Source: Candidatus Methylobacter oryzae
Lineage (GTDB): Bacteria > Pseudomonadota > Gammaproteobacteria > Methylococcales > Methylomonadaceae
Length of the DNA: 64,000 bases
Assembly: GCF_003994235.2 (NCBI RefSeq)
Contig: NZ_RYFG02000009.1
Coordinates: forward strand, 124,266-188,265
Direction of reading: 5' to 3'
Made by a program: the position numbers and the translations under genes. The notes beneath the pieces are model-generated. The model saw only the letters and a list, made by a program, of their open reading frames with translations, did no database searches and was not told the origin of the DNA. Positions 39,269 through 49,626 of the stretch are shown here, piece by piece. Within the stretch, counting starts at the first letter, position 1; each line of letters starts with the position of its first letter.

Positions 39269-40635
39269 GTAAGAAAACCAAGATCGCGTTTGTCTGCGAT
39301 CGATGCGGCGCCGATTATCCTCGCTGGACCGGCCAATGTACCAGTTGCGGCGAATGGAACACGATTAAGGAAGTCAGGCTGGGCGGAGCGGAGCGCAATA
39401 GCCGCTCGGCCGGTTATGCAGGCAGCCGCTCCGAGGTCAAATTATTATCGGATGTCAATCTTTCCCAGGCGGAGCGGATTTCCAGCGGGATTTCAGAGTT
39501 CGACCGCGTTTTAGGCGGCGGCATTGTTTGCGGCAGCGTGGTGCTGATCGGCGGCGCGCCCGGTGCGGGTAAGAGTACGCTGTTGCTGCAGGCTATCGCC
39601 AATATTGCCGCGCGCGGCGTCAGTGTGCTGTATGTGTCCGGCGAGGAGTCGCTGCAACAGATTGCCGAACGGGCGCACCGGCTGAAACTGCCGGCGGACA
39701 AAATCATGATGCTGGCCGAAACGTCGGTGCAACGCATCTGCGATGTATTGGATGACGTCAAACCGCAAATTCTGGTCATCGACTCGATTCAGGTCATGCA
39801 TACCCAGGAGGCGGAATCGGCGCCGGGCTCAGTTTCGCAAGTCAGGGAGTCGGCCAGTTATTTGACCCAATATGCGAAAAAACACGGCGTATCGATTTTC
39901 ATGGTCGGCCACGTCACCAAGGATCAATCGCTGGCGGGACCGATGACCTTGAGCCATATTGTCGATACGCAAGTGATGCTGGGATCGACCGACGATGCCC
40001 GCTTCAGGGTGCTGAGGGCGGACAAAAACCGCTTCGGCAGCGTCGGCGAGCTGGGCTTTTTTGCGATGGACAGCTTGGGGCTGAAAGAGGTTAAAAATCC
40101 GTCGGCGATGTTTTTAAACCGGCCCGATAAACCGTCGTCAGGCAGCGTGGTGACCGTGCTGTGGGAAGGAACGCGGCCGTTGCTGGTGGAAATTCAAGCG
40201 CTGGTGACCGAATGCCAATACGGCAATCCGCGCCGGTTGGCGGTGGGCTTCGACCAGAACCGCCTGGCAATGTTGCTGGCAGTACTGTCCAGGCATGGCG
40301 GCATTTTTACTGCAAACGATGAAATTTACGCGAACGTGGTCGGCGGCATCAAGGTGACCGAAACCAGTTCCGATTTGGCAATCGTGGTCGGCATTGTCTC
40401 CAGCTTGCGGGACAAGATCATTCCGCACGATGCTTTCTTTTTCGGGGAAATCGGTTTGAGCGGCGAAATCAGGCCGGTTGCGAACGGTCATGCGCGGCTG
40501 AACGACGCCGCGAAACACGGTTTCAAAAAGGCGGTCATTCCGAAGGCCAATGCGCCTAAAAAAGCGATTGATGGCTTGGAGATTCACGGCGTCGCCACGC
40601 TTTCCGAAGCGTTGGATATTGTTGCGGAAATGTAA
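39265..40635 (+). CDS. radA: DNA repair protein RadA
   Basis: 456 residues; RecA-like branch-migration ATPase used in recombination repair. In order: a C4 zinc finger (CDRCGADYPRWTGQCTSCGEW), the ATPase with Walker A GAPGAGKS (97-104, Lys103), the RadA-specific KNRFG motif (from Lys254), and the Lon-like C-terminal domain with GEIGLSGEIRPV. Length and order are standard. Starts inside the end of the protease family gene (ATGA). Confidence 0.95.
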   Translation: MSKKTKIAFVCDRCGADYPRWTGQCTSCGEWNTIKEVRLGGAERNSRSAGYAGSRSEVKLLSDVNLSQAERISSGISEFDRVLGGGIVCGSVVLIGGAPGAGKSTLLLQAIANIAARGVSVLYVSGEESLQQIAERAHRLKLPADKIMMLAETSVQRICDVLDDVKPQILVIDSIQVMHTQEAESAPGSVSQVRESASYLTQYAKKHGVSIFMVGHVTKDQSLAGPMTLSHIVDTQVMLGSTDDARFRVLRADKNRFGSVGELGFFAMDSLGLKEVKNPSAMFLNRPDKPSSGSVVTVLWEGTRPLLVEIQALVTECQYGNPRRLAVGFDQNRLAMLLAVLSRHGGIFTANDEIYANVVGGIKVTETSSDLAIVVGIVSSLRDKIIPHDAFFFGEIGLSGEIRPVANGHARLNDAAKHGFKKAVIPKANAPKKAIDGLEIHGVATLSEALDIVAEM

Positions 40636-40885
40636 GACTTTTATTGCGCCTTCTTTAAGTTTTAGAGGCTGGAAAGCATGGCGCCTGTTTTAGAAAATGT
40701 TCTATTGGGTTCAATTTAAACGCTTAATATCGGTAATGCCTTCAAATAGTGTTTATGAGTAAATTTTTAAACTTCTCTGTCATTAATTCAGAGGATAATA
40801 ACGACTATAAGTTTTCCTGTTTTCAATTGAAGACACGCATGGTTATTTAATGATGCTTTGCGATAGCAAAGCGTGAGACGAGGAT

Positions 40886-42973
40886 ATGCAGAACAAATAC
40901 CAGTTAAGGCCGGGAAATCCCTATCCCTCCGGCGCCAGGGCTAAAATGAAAGGGATTAATTTCTCCATTTTCAGCCGTTACGCAACCCATGTTGAACTGT
41001 TGCTTTTTGAAACGTCGGATTGCGATGAACCTTTTCAAACCATCGTGTTGCAGCCGGACATTAACCGTACGTTTTTTTCATGGCATGTTTATGTGGTCGG
41101 CTTGCCGGTCGGCACATGGTATGCGTGGCGCATGGACGGACCTAATCATGTCCGCGAAGCAGGATTGCACTTCGATAAAAACAAGCAACTGATTGATCCT
41201 TGCGCGCGTGCAGTTAGCCATAAACGTTGGAGCCGCAAGGCGGCGTGTGCACCGGGCGATAATAAAGACACCGCGATGCGTTGCGTGGTCGTTGACGATA
41301 ATTACGATTGGGAAGGCGATGTGCCGCTGCGTATCCGTAGCGAGAGAGCCATCGTATATGAGCTGCATGTCGGCGGCTTTACCCGTCATTCTTCTGCAAA
41401 CGTAGTTAATCCTGGCACTTTTGCCGGATTAATCGAAAAAATCCCTTATCTGAAAGAACTCGGCATTACCCATGTTGAGCTGTTGCCGGTCATGGCGTTC
41501 GACGAGCAGGATGTGCCCAGGCATACCGCCGATCTGGGTTTGAGGAACTATTGGGGTTACAGCACGCACAGTTTTTTCAGTCCGCATCCGGGCTATTGCG
41601 TAACGCCGGAGCAGGGTACGCATGTGCAGGAGTTTCGCGACTTGGTTAAAGCGTTGCACCGGGCCGGCATCGGCGTGATTATGGATGTGGTGTTCAACCA
41701 TACCGCAGAGGCCGGCGCGGACGGCCCGATCATTAATTTCAGGGGCATCGGCGACGATATTTTTTATCATCACGACAAGTTCGATAAGAGCATTCTTCAC
41801 GACTATACCGGTTGCGGTAATACCGTAAACGCCAATCATCCTTTGGTCGCCAATTTTATTATCAGCTGTTTGGAATATTGGGTCAGGGAAATGCATGTCG
41901 ACGGTTTTCGCTTTGACCTGGCCAGTGCATTGGCGCGCGGGGAGGATGGCGAAGTGCTGCAAGACCCGCCGTTGCTGTGGGGCATCGAACTTTCGGAACA
42001 GCTGGCCAAAACCAAATTGATTGCCGAAGCGTGGGACGCGGCCGGACTTTATCAGGTCGGCAGCTTTCCCGGTTACCGCTGGGCCGAATGGAACGGCAGA
42101 TACCGCGACGTAATCCGGCGTTTTGTGCGCGGCGATAAGGGACTGGTTAGCGAGTTGGCAACCCGTCTTTGCGGCAGTAGCGATTTGTACGAACACAAAG
42201 GCCGCTTGCCGATTAACAGCGTCAACTTCGTAACCTGCCACGATGGTTTGACGTTGTACGATCTGTTCAGTTACAACGAAAAGCATAATTACGCCAACGG
42301 CGAATACAACCAGGACGGTTGCAATAATAATCTCAGTTTCAACTGCGGCATTGAGGGAGAAACCGACGATTTAAGCATTTTGGCGTTGCGCAGAAAACAA
42401 GTGAAGAACGCTTTCGCGATGTTGCTGCTCAGCCACGGCGTGCCGATGTTATTGGCGGGCGACGAGTTATTAAACAGCCAACACGGCAATAATAACTGTT
42501 ACTGCCAGAATAACGAATTGTCCTGGATCGATTGGAGCATGACAAAGCAAAATGCCGACATGCTGCGTTTTGTGCGCCTGATGATAGCGTTGCGCAAAAG
42601 GCATCCGTCGATCATGCGACGGCGTTTTTTGACCGGAAAGCCGACCAATACCCGAGGCATACCCGAGATTCAATGGCACGGCACCGAAATCGATAAGCCG
42701 TTATGGGATGATTATGAGGCGCGGTTTCTGGCTTTTACGCTGGCAGGCATAGAGATCGATGAAGCGGATTTGCACGTTGCAATGAACATGTCGGACCGGC
42801 CTGTGGTGATTGAATTGCCGGTTATTCCCGGCCGTACATGGTGCCTGGCTGTTGATACGTCGCTGCAATCGCAGCAGGATATTGCGCTTCCGCAGGATCA
42901 AAAAAAGGTGCGCGGCAACAGTTATCCGGTAAATTCCCGGACAGTAGTGGTTTTTGAGAATGAACTTGATTGA
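40886..42973 (+). CDS. glgX: Glycogen debranching enzyme
   Basis: GH13 isoamylase-type enzyme that cuts alpha-1,6 branches of limit dextrin, 695 residues. N-terminal CBM48 module (about 10-105), then the TIM barrel with the conserved regions VVFNHTAE, FRFDLAS (nucleophile Asp344), AEAWD (acid Glu381) and TCHDG (Asp453). The C-terminal beta domain ends near 690. GAGG lies 9 bases before the ATG. It is monocistronic but close to the other polyglucan genes at 49.6-51.9 kb. Confidence 0.94.
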   Translation: MQNKYQLRPGNPYPSGARAKMKGINFSIFSRYATHVELLLFETSDCDEPFQTIVLQPDINRTFFSWHVYVVGLPVGTWYAWRMDGPNHVREAGLHFDKNKQLIDPCARAVSHKRWSRKAACAPGDNKDTAMRCVVVDDNYDWEGDVPLRIRSERAIVYELHVGGFTRHSSANVVNPGTFAGLIEKIPYLKELGITHVELLPVMAFDEQDVPRHTADLGLRNYWGYSTHSFFSPHPGYCVTPEQGTHVQEFRDLVKALHRAGIGVIMDVVFNHTAEAGADGPIINFRGIGDDIFYHHDKFDKSILHDYTGCGNTVNANHPLVANFIISCLEYWVREMHVDGFRFDLASALARGEDGEVLQDPPLLWGIELSEQLAKTKLIAEAWDAAGLYQVGSFPGYRWAEWNGRYRDVIRRFVRGDKGLVSELATRLCGSSDLYEHKGRLPINSVNFVTCHDGLTLYDLFSYNEKHNYANGEYNQDGCNNNLSFNCGIEGETDDLSILALRRKQVKNAFAMLLLSHGVPMLLAGDELLNSQHGNNNCYCQNNELSWIDWSMTKQNADMLRFVRLMIALRKRHPSIMRRRFLTGKPTNTRGIPEIQWHGTEIDKPLWDDYEARFLAFTLAGIEIDEADLHVAMNMSDRPVVIELPVIPGRTWCLAVDTSLQSQQDIALPQDQKKVRGNSYPVNSRTVVVFENELD

Positions 42974-43557
42974 ATAATTCAACCGGGTTCCGTTGTAATC
43001 GGCAATCAAAACAGGACGCTTTTTTTTAAGAAACTTATATTAAAAAACGCAATCAAATGGCGTCCTGTAATAATCCAGACCATTCCAGGCTGGTATCATT
43101 TGCAGTTCTTGCTAGGCGGGATCAGCGTCTCAATAGCTTACGTTAGGCTTAGGAAATGAACCCTTTAGATATGGTTCATTTAACCCTTTAGCAGCTTTTT
43201 CACCCGTGTTAATAGCCTGCTTATTTATATTGCCATCTGATTTTTATAGATATTATTTTGATGTGTGGATTCTGGCTTGAGAATTGCTTGCGTTTTACGG
43301 TTTGCCCAAACATTGGGCGCTTAACGGTTATTTAAGCCTAATTCCAGGTAGACGATATCTGAACTTCGTCGCAACTGTGCCGAAATCGCTAAAAATTAAT
43401 ACCGGAGATTAAGCCGAAACTGAATCGAAACTATGCATCGAAGGTATTGTTCCGCAAGCGACAAATATCTTGAAACACCATTTTATAAAAACACAAAAAA
43501 TGTAAATCCACTCGACGAAGAATAAATCGTTGAGACTTACTTTCTTAGCGAAAGATT
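42974..43557. other. 584-bp gene gap before the efflux operon
   Basis: No gene supported. ACAGGACGC (43011-43019) recurs inverted at 43060-43068 (GCGTCCTGT) around a T-rich middle and may end glgX transcription. The remaining AT-rich part should carry the efflux promoter; I see no clear metal-regulator palindrome. Confidence 0.5.
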
Positions 43558-44841
43558 ATGAAAATGTTAAATTTTAAGGCCTTGATGTGCTTGGTTTTTT
43601 CGTTATCGGCAATGGCGTTACGGGCGGAAGCCGGGACCGGGCTGGAGGTTACGGAACAGCAAGCCATCGCGTTGTTTTACCAGCGAAACCTCAATTTGAT
43701 CGCGGCAAATTTCAATATTAACGACGCTCAGGCGCAAGAAATTATTGCGGCCGCGATTCCGAATCCGGTGTTCAGTTTTACCGTTTCGTCGCTGAATCCG
43801 AATATGGCCCGTCAGCCGTACAACAATGCGCCGCTGCCGGCGGTATCGCCGCAGATTCAGCAATTGATCGAGACGGCCGGTAAACGGCGGCTACGGATAG
43901 AAAGCAGCGAGCTGGCGACCGAAGCGGTAAGTCTGGACTTAAAAGATACCGCGCGAGTGCTGACCAATGCGGTTCGGCGCAGTTATTACAGTCTGCTGTT
44001 GGCGCAAAAAGTCGCGCAGGTCGCAAGCGACAATTTCGAGCGCTTCCGTGAAATCCTGCGGGTCAATGCGATCAGGCTTAAAGTGGGAGATATTTCCGCG
44101 ACAGACTTTACCCGTATTGAAGTTGAAAGCCTTAAGACTCAAGGCGATCAAGACCAGGCCAAGTCGGCGTTAAACCAGGCGCGTGCCGATCTGCTGCTAT
44201 TGCTGGGCTGGCCTGAAAACAGCCTGGAAATTTCCGCCGTTGAGACATGGCCCGAAGCAAAACCCGAAATCGCAAAAGCAGGGCAGAACCAATTGGCCGA
44301 ACAAGCGCTGGTGCGGAGGCCGGACTTGCAAGCGGCCCGGGTGCGTATTGAACAAGCCGGGAAAATGCTGACCTTGGCGAACCGGCTGGCCATTCCCGAC
44401 GTGACCGTCAGCGCTTTTTACCAGCGCGACCCCGGCAACTTTTTTACCGATAGCGGCGGCGTCGGCATCAGTGTGCCGTTGCCGTTGTTCTATCGCCAGG
44501 AAGGTGAAATATCCAAGGCGCGTGTCGGCTTAAGTTCGGCCGAACTGGCGCTGAAACAGACTGAACAAGGTGTACAGGCGGAAGTAATGAAGGCCTTGGC
44601 CGCGTGGCAAAGCGCAAATGCGATTGCGCTGCGTTTTGAAACAGCAGTGGTGAATCGCATTGAAACGTTGCGTAAAGCGCAGGAAATTGCTTACCAGAAA
44701 GGCGCCGTAGGTCTGCTGGATTTGATTGACGCAGAGCGTAACTACAGGGCAATGATGCTGGATTATTACACCGCCTTGGCGAATCGCAGCAATGCTTGGG
44801 CGGATTTGTTGATGGCTTATGGAGAAGAAGTCAAATTATGA
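43558..44841 (+). CDS. TolC/CusC-type outer membrane efflux protein
   Basis: 427 residues; outer-membrane channel of a tripartite metal efflux pump. A signal peptide (about 1-25, ending ALRAEA) precedes two outer-membrane-factor repeats, each a long helical hairpin with heptad Ala/Leu pattern (for example VASDNFERFREILRVNAIRLKVGDISATDF and RRPDLQAARVRIEQAGKML). No lipobox is seen. First gene of a four-gene operon; its stop overlaps the adaptor start. Confidence 0.9.
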   Translation: MKMLNFKALMCLVFSLSAMALRAEAGTGLEVTEQQAIALFYQRNLNLIAANFNINDAQAQEIIAAAIPNPVFSFTVSSLNPNMARQPYNNAPLPAVSPQIQQLIETAGKRRLRIESSELATEAVSLDLKDTARVLTNAVRRSYYSLLLAQKVAQVASDNFERFREILRVNAIRLKVGDISATDFTRIEVESLKTQGDQDQAKSALNQARADLLLLLGWPENSLEISAVETWPEAKPEIAKAGQNQLAEQALVRRPDLQAARVRIEQAGKMLTLANRLAIPDVTVSAFYQRDPGNFFTDSGGVGISVPLPLFYRQEGEISKARVGLSSAELALKQTEQGVQAEVMKALAAWQSANAIALRFETAVVNRIETLRKAQEIAYQKGAVGLLDLIDAERNYRAMMLDYYTALANRSNAWADLLMAYGEEVKL

Positions 44842-45995
44842 ATATAAAGTTTTTTGCCCCGGTTCGTTTGGCTGCCGGCCTGCTGGGTTTATTTTTGCTG
44901 GCCTGTCAGCCGCACAACGATGCGCCGAAACAGCAAGCCGCGGCACTTCCTAAAAATGATGTGATACTCAGTCCCGACTCGCCCAAGCGTAACTATATCA
45001 AGGAAGCCGTCGTCGAATTAGTGCGACGGCCGTTAATGGATCCGGTAACGGGTACGATCGCTTATGACGAAACCCGCACGGCCCGCGTGTCCTCACCGAT
45101 TGCCGGGCGGGTGATCGGCAGTATTTCGGCATTGGGCGCCCATGTTAAGGCTGGGGACGCGTTGGCAGAACTGGATAGTCCTGAACTGGGGCAGGCGCAA
45201 TCGGATTATGCCGGCGCACAGGCCGACCTGAATTTGGCAAACCGGGCTTTCCAGCGTATGCAGGAGCTTTATGCAAACGGCATCGTTCCACGCAAGGATC
45301 ATGAACAGGCGCAAGATAATTTGGCCCGTGCCCGTAGCGAAGCGGAGCGGGCGCGGCTTAGGCTGGCGAATCTGGGTATTCGTACTGGAGGAACCGATAA
45401 CCGTTTTAGACTGCATGCGCCGATTGCCGGAACAATCACCGAGCGTAATATTAATCCCGGCATGGAAGTCAGGTCCGATCTGGATTCGCCGCTGTTCGTG
45501 ATCTCCGATTTGAGCAAGTTATGGGTACAGATGGATATTTTCGAAAAGGATATCGGCTTAATTCATGCCGGAGCGCAGGTGTTGGTGCGAGTACCCGCCT
45601 ATCCCGGCGAGATTTTTACCGCTACGGTCAGTTACATTGGACAAGTCGTCGAAGAGACAACGCGCACCGTTAAAGTTCGCTGCACGCTGTCTAATGACGA
45701 TTTCCGTTTGCTGCCTGCGATGTATACGGCGATCGAGGTGCAAAGCGCCCCGAATGACGATGCTGTGGTGGTGCCGTTAACGGCGCTATTTACCGAAGAG
45801 GAATCCGATTGGGTGTATGTCGATGTTGGCGATTACCATTATCAAAAGCGGCCTGTTAAAGCCGGTCTGCGCCTTAAAGACAGGGCGGTGATTCTTGAAG
45901 GTTTAAAGCCGGGTGAGCATTTGGTGCTTGATGGCGCCTTGCTGTTACGCACTGAACAAGACTCCGAGCAGCAAAGTGGGGAAGGCGGATTGTGA
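44838..45995 (+). CDS. CusB/CzcB-type periplasmic adaptor of metal RND pump
   Basis: 385 residues from ATG 44838 (overlapping the upstream TGA). Lipoprotein signal with LFLLAC (Cys near residue 23). Then the membrane-fusion layout: barrel-sandwich (RVSSPIAGRVIGSI), helical hairpin (LNLANRAFQRMQELYANGIVPRKDHEQAQ), second lipoyl half (RLHAPIAGTITE) and beta-barrel domain (LWVQMDIFEKDIG). No CusB Met-rich tail is visible, so metal choice is open. Ends four bases inside the pump gene. Confidence 0.9.
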   Translation: MNIKFFAPVRLAAGLLGLFLLACQPHNDAPKQQAAALPKNDVILSPDSPKRNYIKEAVVELVRRPLMDPVTGTIAYDETRTARVSSPIAGRVIGSISALGAHVKAGDALAELDSPELGQAQSDYAGAQADLNLANRAFQRMQELYANGIVPRKDHEQAQDNLARARSEAERARLRLANLGIRTGGTDNRFRLHAPIAGTITERNINPGMEVRSDLDSPLFVISDLSKLWVQMDIFEKDIGLIHAGAQVLVRVPAYPGEIFTATVSYIGQVVEETTRTVKVRCTLSNDDFRLLPAMYTAIEVQSAPNDDAVVVPLTALFTEEESDWVYVDVGDYHYQKRPVKAGLRLKDRAVILEGLKPGEHLVLDGALLLRTEQDSEQQSGEGGL

Positions 45996-48900
45996 TTCAT
46001 AAAATTATCGCGTTTTGTCTACAGCAACGCCTGTTAATTATCGGCGCGTCGGTAGTATTGGCCGTGATCGGCGTCATATCGTTCGAACGCCTGCCGGTGC
46101 AGGCTTTTCCGGATGTACAGAATGTTTTCGTGCAAGTGGTGACCCAGTATCCCGGTCAAGCTCCGGAAGAAGTGGAAAAGCTGATCAGTTTGCCGATTGA
46201 GAAAGAAATGAACGGCTTGCCGCATTTGATCAATATGCGTTCGGTGTCCATTTTCGGTTTGTCCGTGGTCACGTTAACCTTCGATGATGAGGCGGAGGAC
46301 TATTTCTCGCGGCAGCAAGTTGTTGAGCGGCTAAGAGCTGTCAGCAGCAGCTTGCCGGATGGAGCGCAGCCTGTGATGGGGCCGTTGACCACCGGCGTAG
46401 GTGAAATTTACCGTTACCGTATTGAAGCGCCTACTTATCCGTTGATAGAACAGCGCGCTTTGCAGGATTGGGTCATCGAACGGACGTTGCGTTCCGTGCA
46501 GGGCGTGGCCGATGTCGTGGCTTTCGGCGGCGGTGTTAAGCAATATCAGATCGAGGTCGACCCGGACAAGTTGAGGGATTACAAATTAACGTTGCCCGAA
46601 GTTTACCAAGCCGTTGCCGCCAATAATGCCAATACCGGCGGCGGTTATATCGAGCACGGCTACGAGGCGCTGGTAGTGCGTGGGGCGGGCTTGTTAAAGA
46701 CCGCCGATGAAATCGGCGACATCGTTGTTGCCAGCCGGGACGGTGTGCCGGTGTTGGTCAAAAATATCGCTACGGTCGCGGTGGGGCCGCAACCGCGCAA
46801 CGGTATCGTCGGTTACAACGAGCGCGACGATGTCGTTGAAGGCGTGGTTTTGCTGATTAAGGGCAGGGATGCGATCGATGTGTTGCAGGGCGTGAAGGAA
46901 AAAATCGGCGATCTGAACGGCCATATCCTACCGTCCGGCGTCAAGATAATTCCTATCTACGACCGCACCGAACTGGTGCAGCATACCGTTCATACCGTCG
47001 AGCACAACATGCTGGAAGGCGCGGCGCTGATTCTGGCCATCCTGGTTATCTTCCTGCGCCGGGCGCTGGCGTCGGCCGTTGTTATTACCGTTATCCCGCT
47101 GTCGCTGATGTTCGCGTTTATTTTGATCGATGCCGAGCATGTTTCCGCGAACCTGATTTCGCTGGGTGCGATTGACTTCGGTATTATCGTCGACAGTGCC
47201 GTGGTGCTGGTCGAGGCGATCATGGTCAAAGTGACTTTAGAGATGGCGCAAAAGGCCAGCGTCGCCCATATGCGTCAATCCATGCTGATGACGGCTGTGG
47301 ATCTGGCGCGGCCTATCCTGTTTTCGAAGGCTATTATCATCATTGCTTTTCTGCCGATTTTTACCTTTCAGCGGGTCGAGGCGAAAATATTTTCACCGAT
47401 GGCGTTTACGCTCAGTTTCGCGCTGTTGGGCTCGTTGATCATCAGTTTAACGCTGGTGCCGGTGCTGCTCAGTTACTTGATCGGCCCCCGCTTGATCGAA
47501 TCGCACAATCCGCTGGTGGAAGGTATGGAGCGGCGCTACCGCTCGGCTTTGGAAGCCGTGTTGCGCCATCCTCGCAAATTGTTCATCGGTGCAGGATTGA
47601 CCTTGGCTTTATCGTTGGCTTCAACGCCATTGATCGGTACCGAATTTATGCCCAAGCTGGACGAGGGCAACATCTGGTTGACTATTACGCTGCCGACGCC
47701 GGTCTCGTTGGCTAAAGCCAAAGTGCTGGAACAGGATATACGCGGGCACTTGCGCGAGTTTAGCGAAGCCAAATCGATACTGACCCAATTGGGACGTCCG
47801 GAGGACGGTACCGATCCGAAAGGTTTCAATAATTTGGAAGTCCTTATCGATCTTAAGCCCAAGGACACTTGGCATTATAAAAACAAGGACGAACTGGTTG
47901 GAGCGATGCAGAAACGCTTGGCGGTATTTCCCGGTTTGCAGTTCAACTTTTCCCAGGTCATCCAGGATAACGTCGAAGAAGCAATCTCCGGCGTTAAAGG
48001 CGAGATTGCGATCAAGATTTTCGGCGAAGACCTGAAAGTTTTGCAAGATAAGGCCAACCAGATCACCCGTATTCTCCGCTCGATAGAAGGTGCTACCGAT
48101 GTGGCAGCCGAACAGCAATCGGGGCTCGCGCAGATGGTTATTGCGATCGACCGCGCTAAAATCGCCCGTTACGGTATCAATATCAATGACGTGGAAGATA
48201 TCATTACAATGGCCGTGGGCGGTAAGTCCGCGACGCAAATGTTGGAAGGCGAGCGCCGTTTCGATATTACGATCCGGCTAGCCGGGCAGGCGCGCGATTC
48301 GGTTGGAGCGATAGAGGATATTACCGTGCTGTCTCCGGACGGTAGCCGCATTCCGTTGGCGGAACTGGCCGAGATCAAGATCAATCAGGGCGCTTCGCGT
48401 ATCAGCCGCGAAGATAACATGCGCCGCATCGCGATTAAGTGCAACCTGATCGGGCGCGATCAAGGCAGTTTTGTCGACGAGGCGCAGCAAAAAGTTAATG
48501 AACAAGTTGTGTTGGAGCCCGGTTACCGGATTGTTTGGAGCGGGCAGTTCGAGAATCAGCAACGCGCGATGAAGCGGCTTTCGTTCATCGTGCCGATCAG
48601 TTTGGCGCTTATTTTTGTCCTGCTGTTCTGGACTTTCCAGTCGCTCAAAAATGCGTCGCTGATTGTGATGAATGTGCCTTTCTCAATGATTGGCGGCTTG
48701 GTAGCCTTGCTGTTGACCGGCATCCACTTGAGCGTATCGGCGGCGGTCGGTTTTATCGCGTTGTTCGGGATTGCGGTGCAAAACGGTGTTATCCTGTTAA
48801 CCCAGATTAACCATCTCAGGCGCGAAGGCATTCCGTTGCGAGACGCTATCCTGCAAGGTTCCGTCAGCCGATTGCGGCCGGTGGTGATGACGGCGTTAAT

Positions 48901-49066
48901 GGCTATACTGGGCCTGTTACCGGCGGCGCTGTCAACCAGCGTCGGTTCGGAAACCGCAAAACCTTTTGCGGTGGTTATTATCGGCGGACTTATTACCGCA
49001 ACATTATTAACGTTAACGATGTTACCGGCGCTGTACCGTCATTTTGAAGAACAACATGAAATTTGA
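45992..49066 (+). CDS. CusA/CzcA family heavy-metal RND efflux pump
   Basis: 1024-residue inner-membrane proton/metal antiporter with 12 helices and two large periplasmic loops. The helix-4 motif AIDFGIIVDSAVVLVEA is the HME-RND signature with the proton-relay Asp. Other markers are FPDVQNVFVQV (N-terminal), FNFSQVIQDNVEE and GEFENQQRAM-like SGQFENQQRAMKRL. Likely exports divalent or monovalent metal ions; substrate cannot be told from sequence by eye. GTG start 45992 overlaps the adaptor gene; a PII-type gene follows at once. Confidence 0.93.
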   Translation: MIHKIIAFCLQQRLLIIGASVVLAVIGVISFERLPVQAFPDVQNVFVQVVTQYPGQAPEEVEKLISLPIEKEMNGLPHLINMRSVSIFGLSVVTLTFDDEAEDYFSRQQVVERLRAVSSSLPDGAQPVMGPLTTGVGEIYRYRIEAPTYPLIEQRALQDWVIERTLRSVQGVADVVAFGGGVKQYQIEVDPDKLRDYKLTLPEVYQAVAANNANTGGGYIEHGYEALVVRGAGLLKTADEIGDIVVASRDGVPVLVKNIATVAVGPQPRNGIVGYNERDDVVEGVVLLIKGRDAIDVLQGVKEKIGDLNGHILPSGVKIIPIYDRTELVQHTVHTVEHNMLEGAALILAILVIFLRRALASAVVITVIPLSLMFAFILIDAEHVSANLISLGAIDFGIIVDSAVVLVEAIMVKVTLEMAQKASVAHMRQSMLMTAVDLARPILFSKAIIIIAFLPIFTFQRVEAKIFSPMAFTLSFALLGSLIISLTLVPVLLSYLIGPRLIESHNPLVEGMERRYRSALEAVLRHPRKLFIGAGLTLALSLASTPLIGTEFMPKLDEGNIWLTITLPTPVSLAKAKVLEQDIRGHLREFSEAKSILTQLGRPEDGTDPKGFNNLEVLIDLKPKDTWHYKNKDELVGAMQKRLAVFPGLQFNFSQVIQDNVEEAISGVKGEIAIKIFGEDLKVLQDKANQITRILRSIEGATDVAAEQQSGLAQMVIAIDRAKIARYGININDVEDIITMAVGGKSATQMLEGERRFDITIRLAGQARDSVGAIEDITVLSPDGSRIPLAELAEIKINQGASRISREDNMRRIAIKCNLIGRDQGSFVDEAQQKVNEQVVLEPGYRIVWSGQFENQQRAMKRLSFIVPISLALIFVLLFWTFQSLKNASLIVMNVPFSMIGGLVALLLTGIHLSVSAAVGFIALFGIAVQNGVILLTQINHLRREGIPLRDAILQGSVSRLRPVVMTALMAILGLLPAALSTSVGSETAKPFAVVIIGGLITATLLTLTMLPALYRHFEEQHEI

Positions 49067-49074
49067 GGCATGCC

Positions 49075-49401
49075 ATGAAAGAAATTCGGGCTTATATTCA
49101 GCCCTTTATGTTAGCTAAACTGACTCAAACCTTGCTCGAAATACCCAACTTTCCAGGCATGAGCGTATCCGATTGCGAAGGCTTTGGCAGCGAGAAAGTT
49201 ATCGAACGGCAAGACTACTCGCCGTTTATGCCGAAAAAACGTATCGAGATTTTTGCCAGGGATGAATTGGTCGGCATTATTTTCAATGCGATCATGACCG
49301 TCGCCAATACTCATCAGCATGGCGCCGGTAAGGTTTACATCATTAATGTCGATGAAGGCGGGCATATCAGTACCGGCGAGCGGGGAGCCGACCTATCGTG
49401 A
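49075..49401 (+). CDS. PII-like protein of the metal-efflux group (PII-NG)
   Basis: 108 residues with the PII fold: MKEIRAYIQPFMLAKLTQTLLEI, then a T-loop region (VSDCEGFGSEKVIERQDYSPFMPKKRIEIFA) and GAGKVYIINVDEGGHISTGERG (B- and C-loop region). The uridylylated T-loop tyrosine context of GlnB (GAEY) is absent, so classic nitrogen control is unlikely. PII-NG genes beside CzcA/CusA-type pumps have been described; they may gate the pump or sense a metal or nucleotide. ATG 49075 has GAGG six bases upstream, which decides it over the TTG at 49063. Confidence 0.87.
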   Translation: MKEIRAYIQPFMLAKLTQTLLEIPNFPGMSVSDCEGFGSEKVIERQDYSPFMPKKRIEIFARDELVGIIFNAIMTVANTHQHGAGKVYIINVDEGGHISTGERGADLS

Positions 49402-49626
49402 CGATCTTTCTGCCGCGGGTGTCACCTAGGAATCGCAATATAAAAATTTAGGCGCTTGCCGGGAAAAATGTCGACATATCGCTCGGCAAATGCCGCTGCT
49501 TTCCCTAGTAATTAAATCCGCGGCTAGACCCTGCGGAATTTACTACGTATACTTGGATGGACTTGTTTTTTCAGGTCATTTTTAGCGGAAATTTGGATAG
49601 GGCAATCGTAGCATTTAAGGCTGGTA

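Noticed and set aside
41429-42286. 285-codon minus-strand frame opposite glgX
   Set aside because: It lies over catalytic regions of GlgX and has no family motif.
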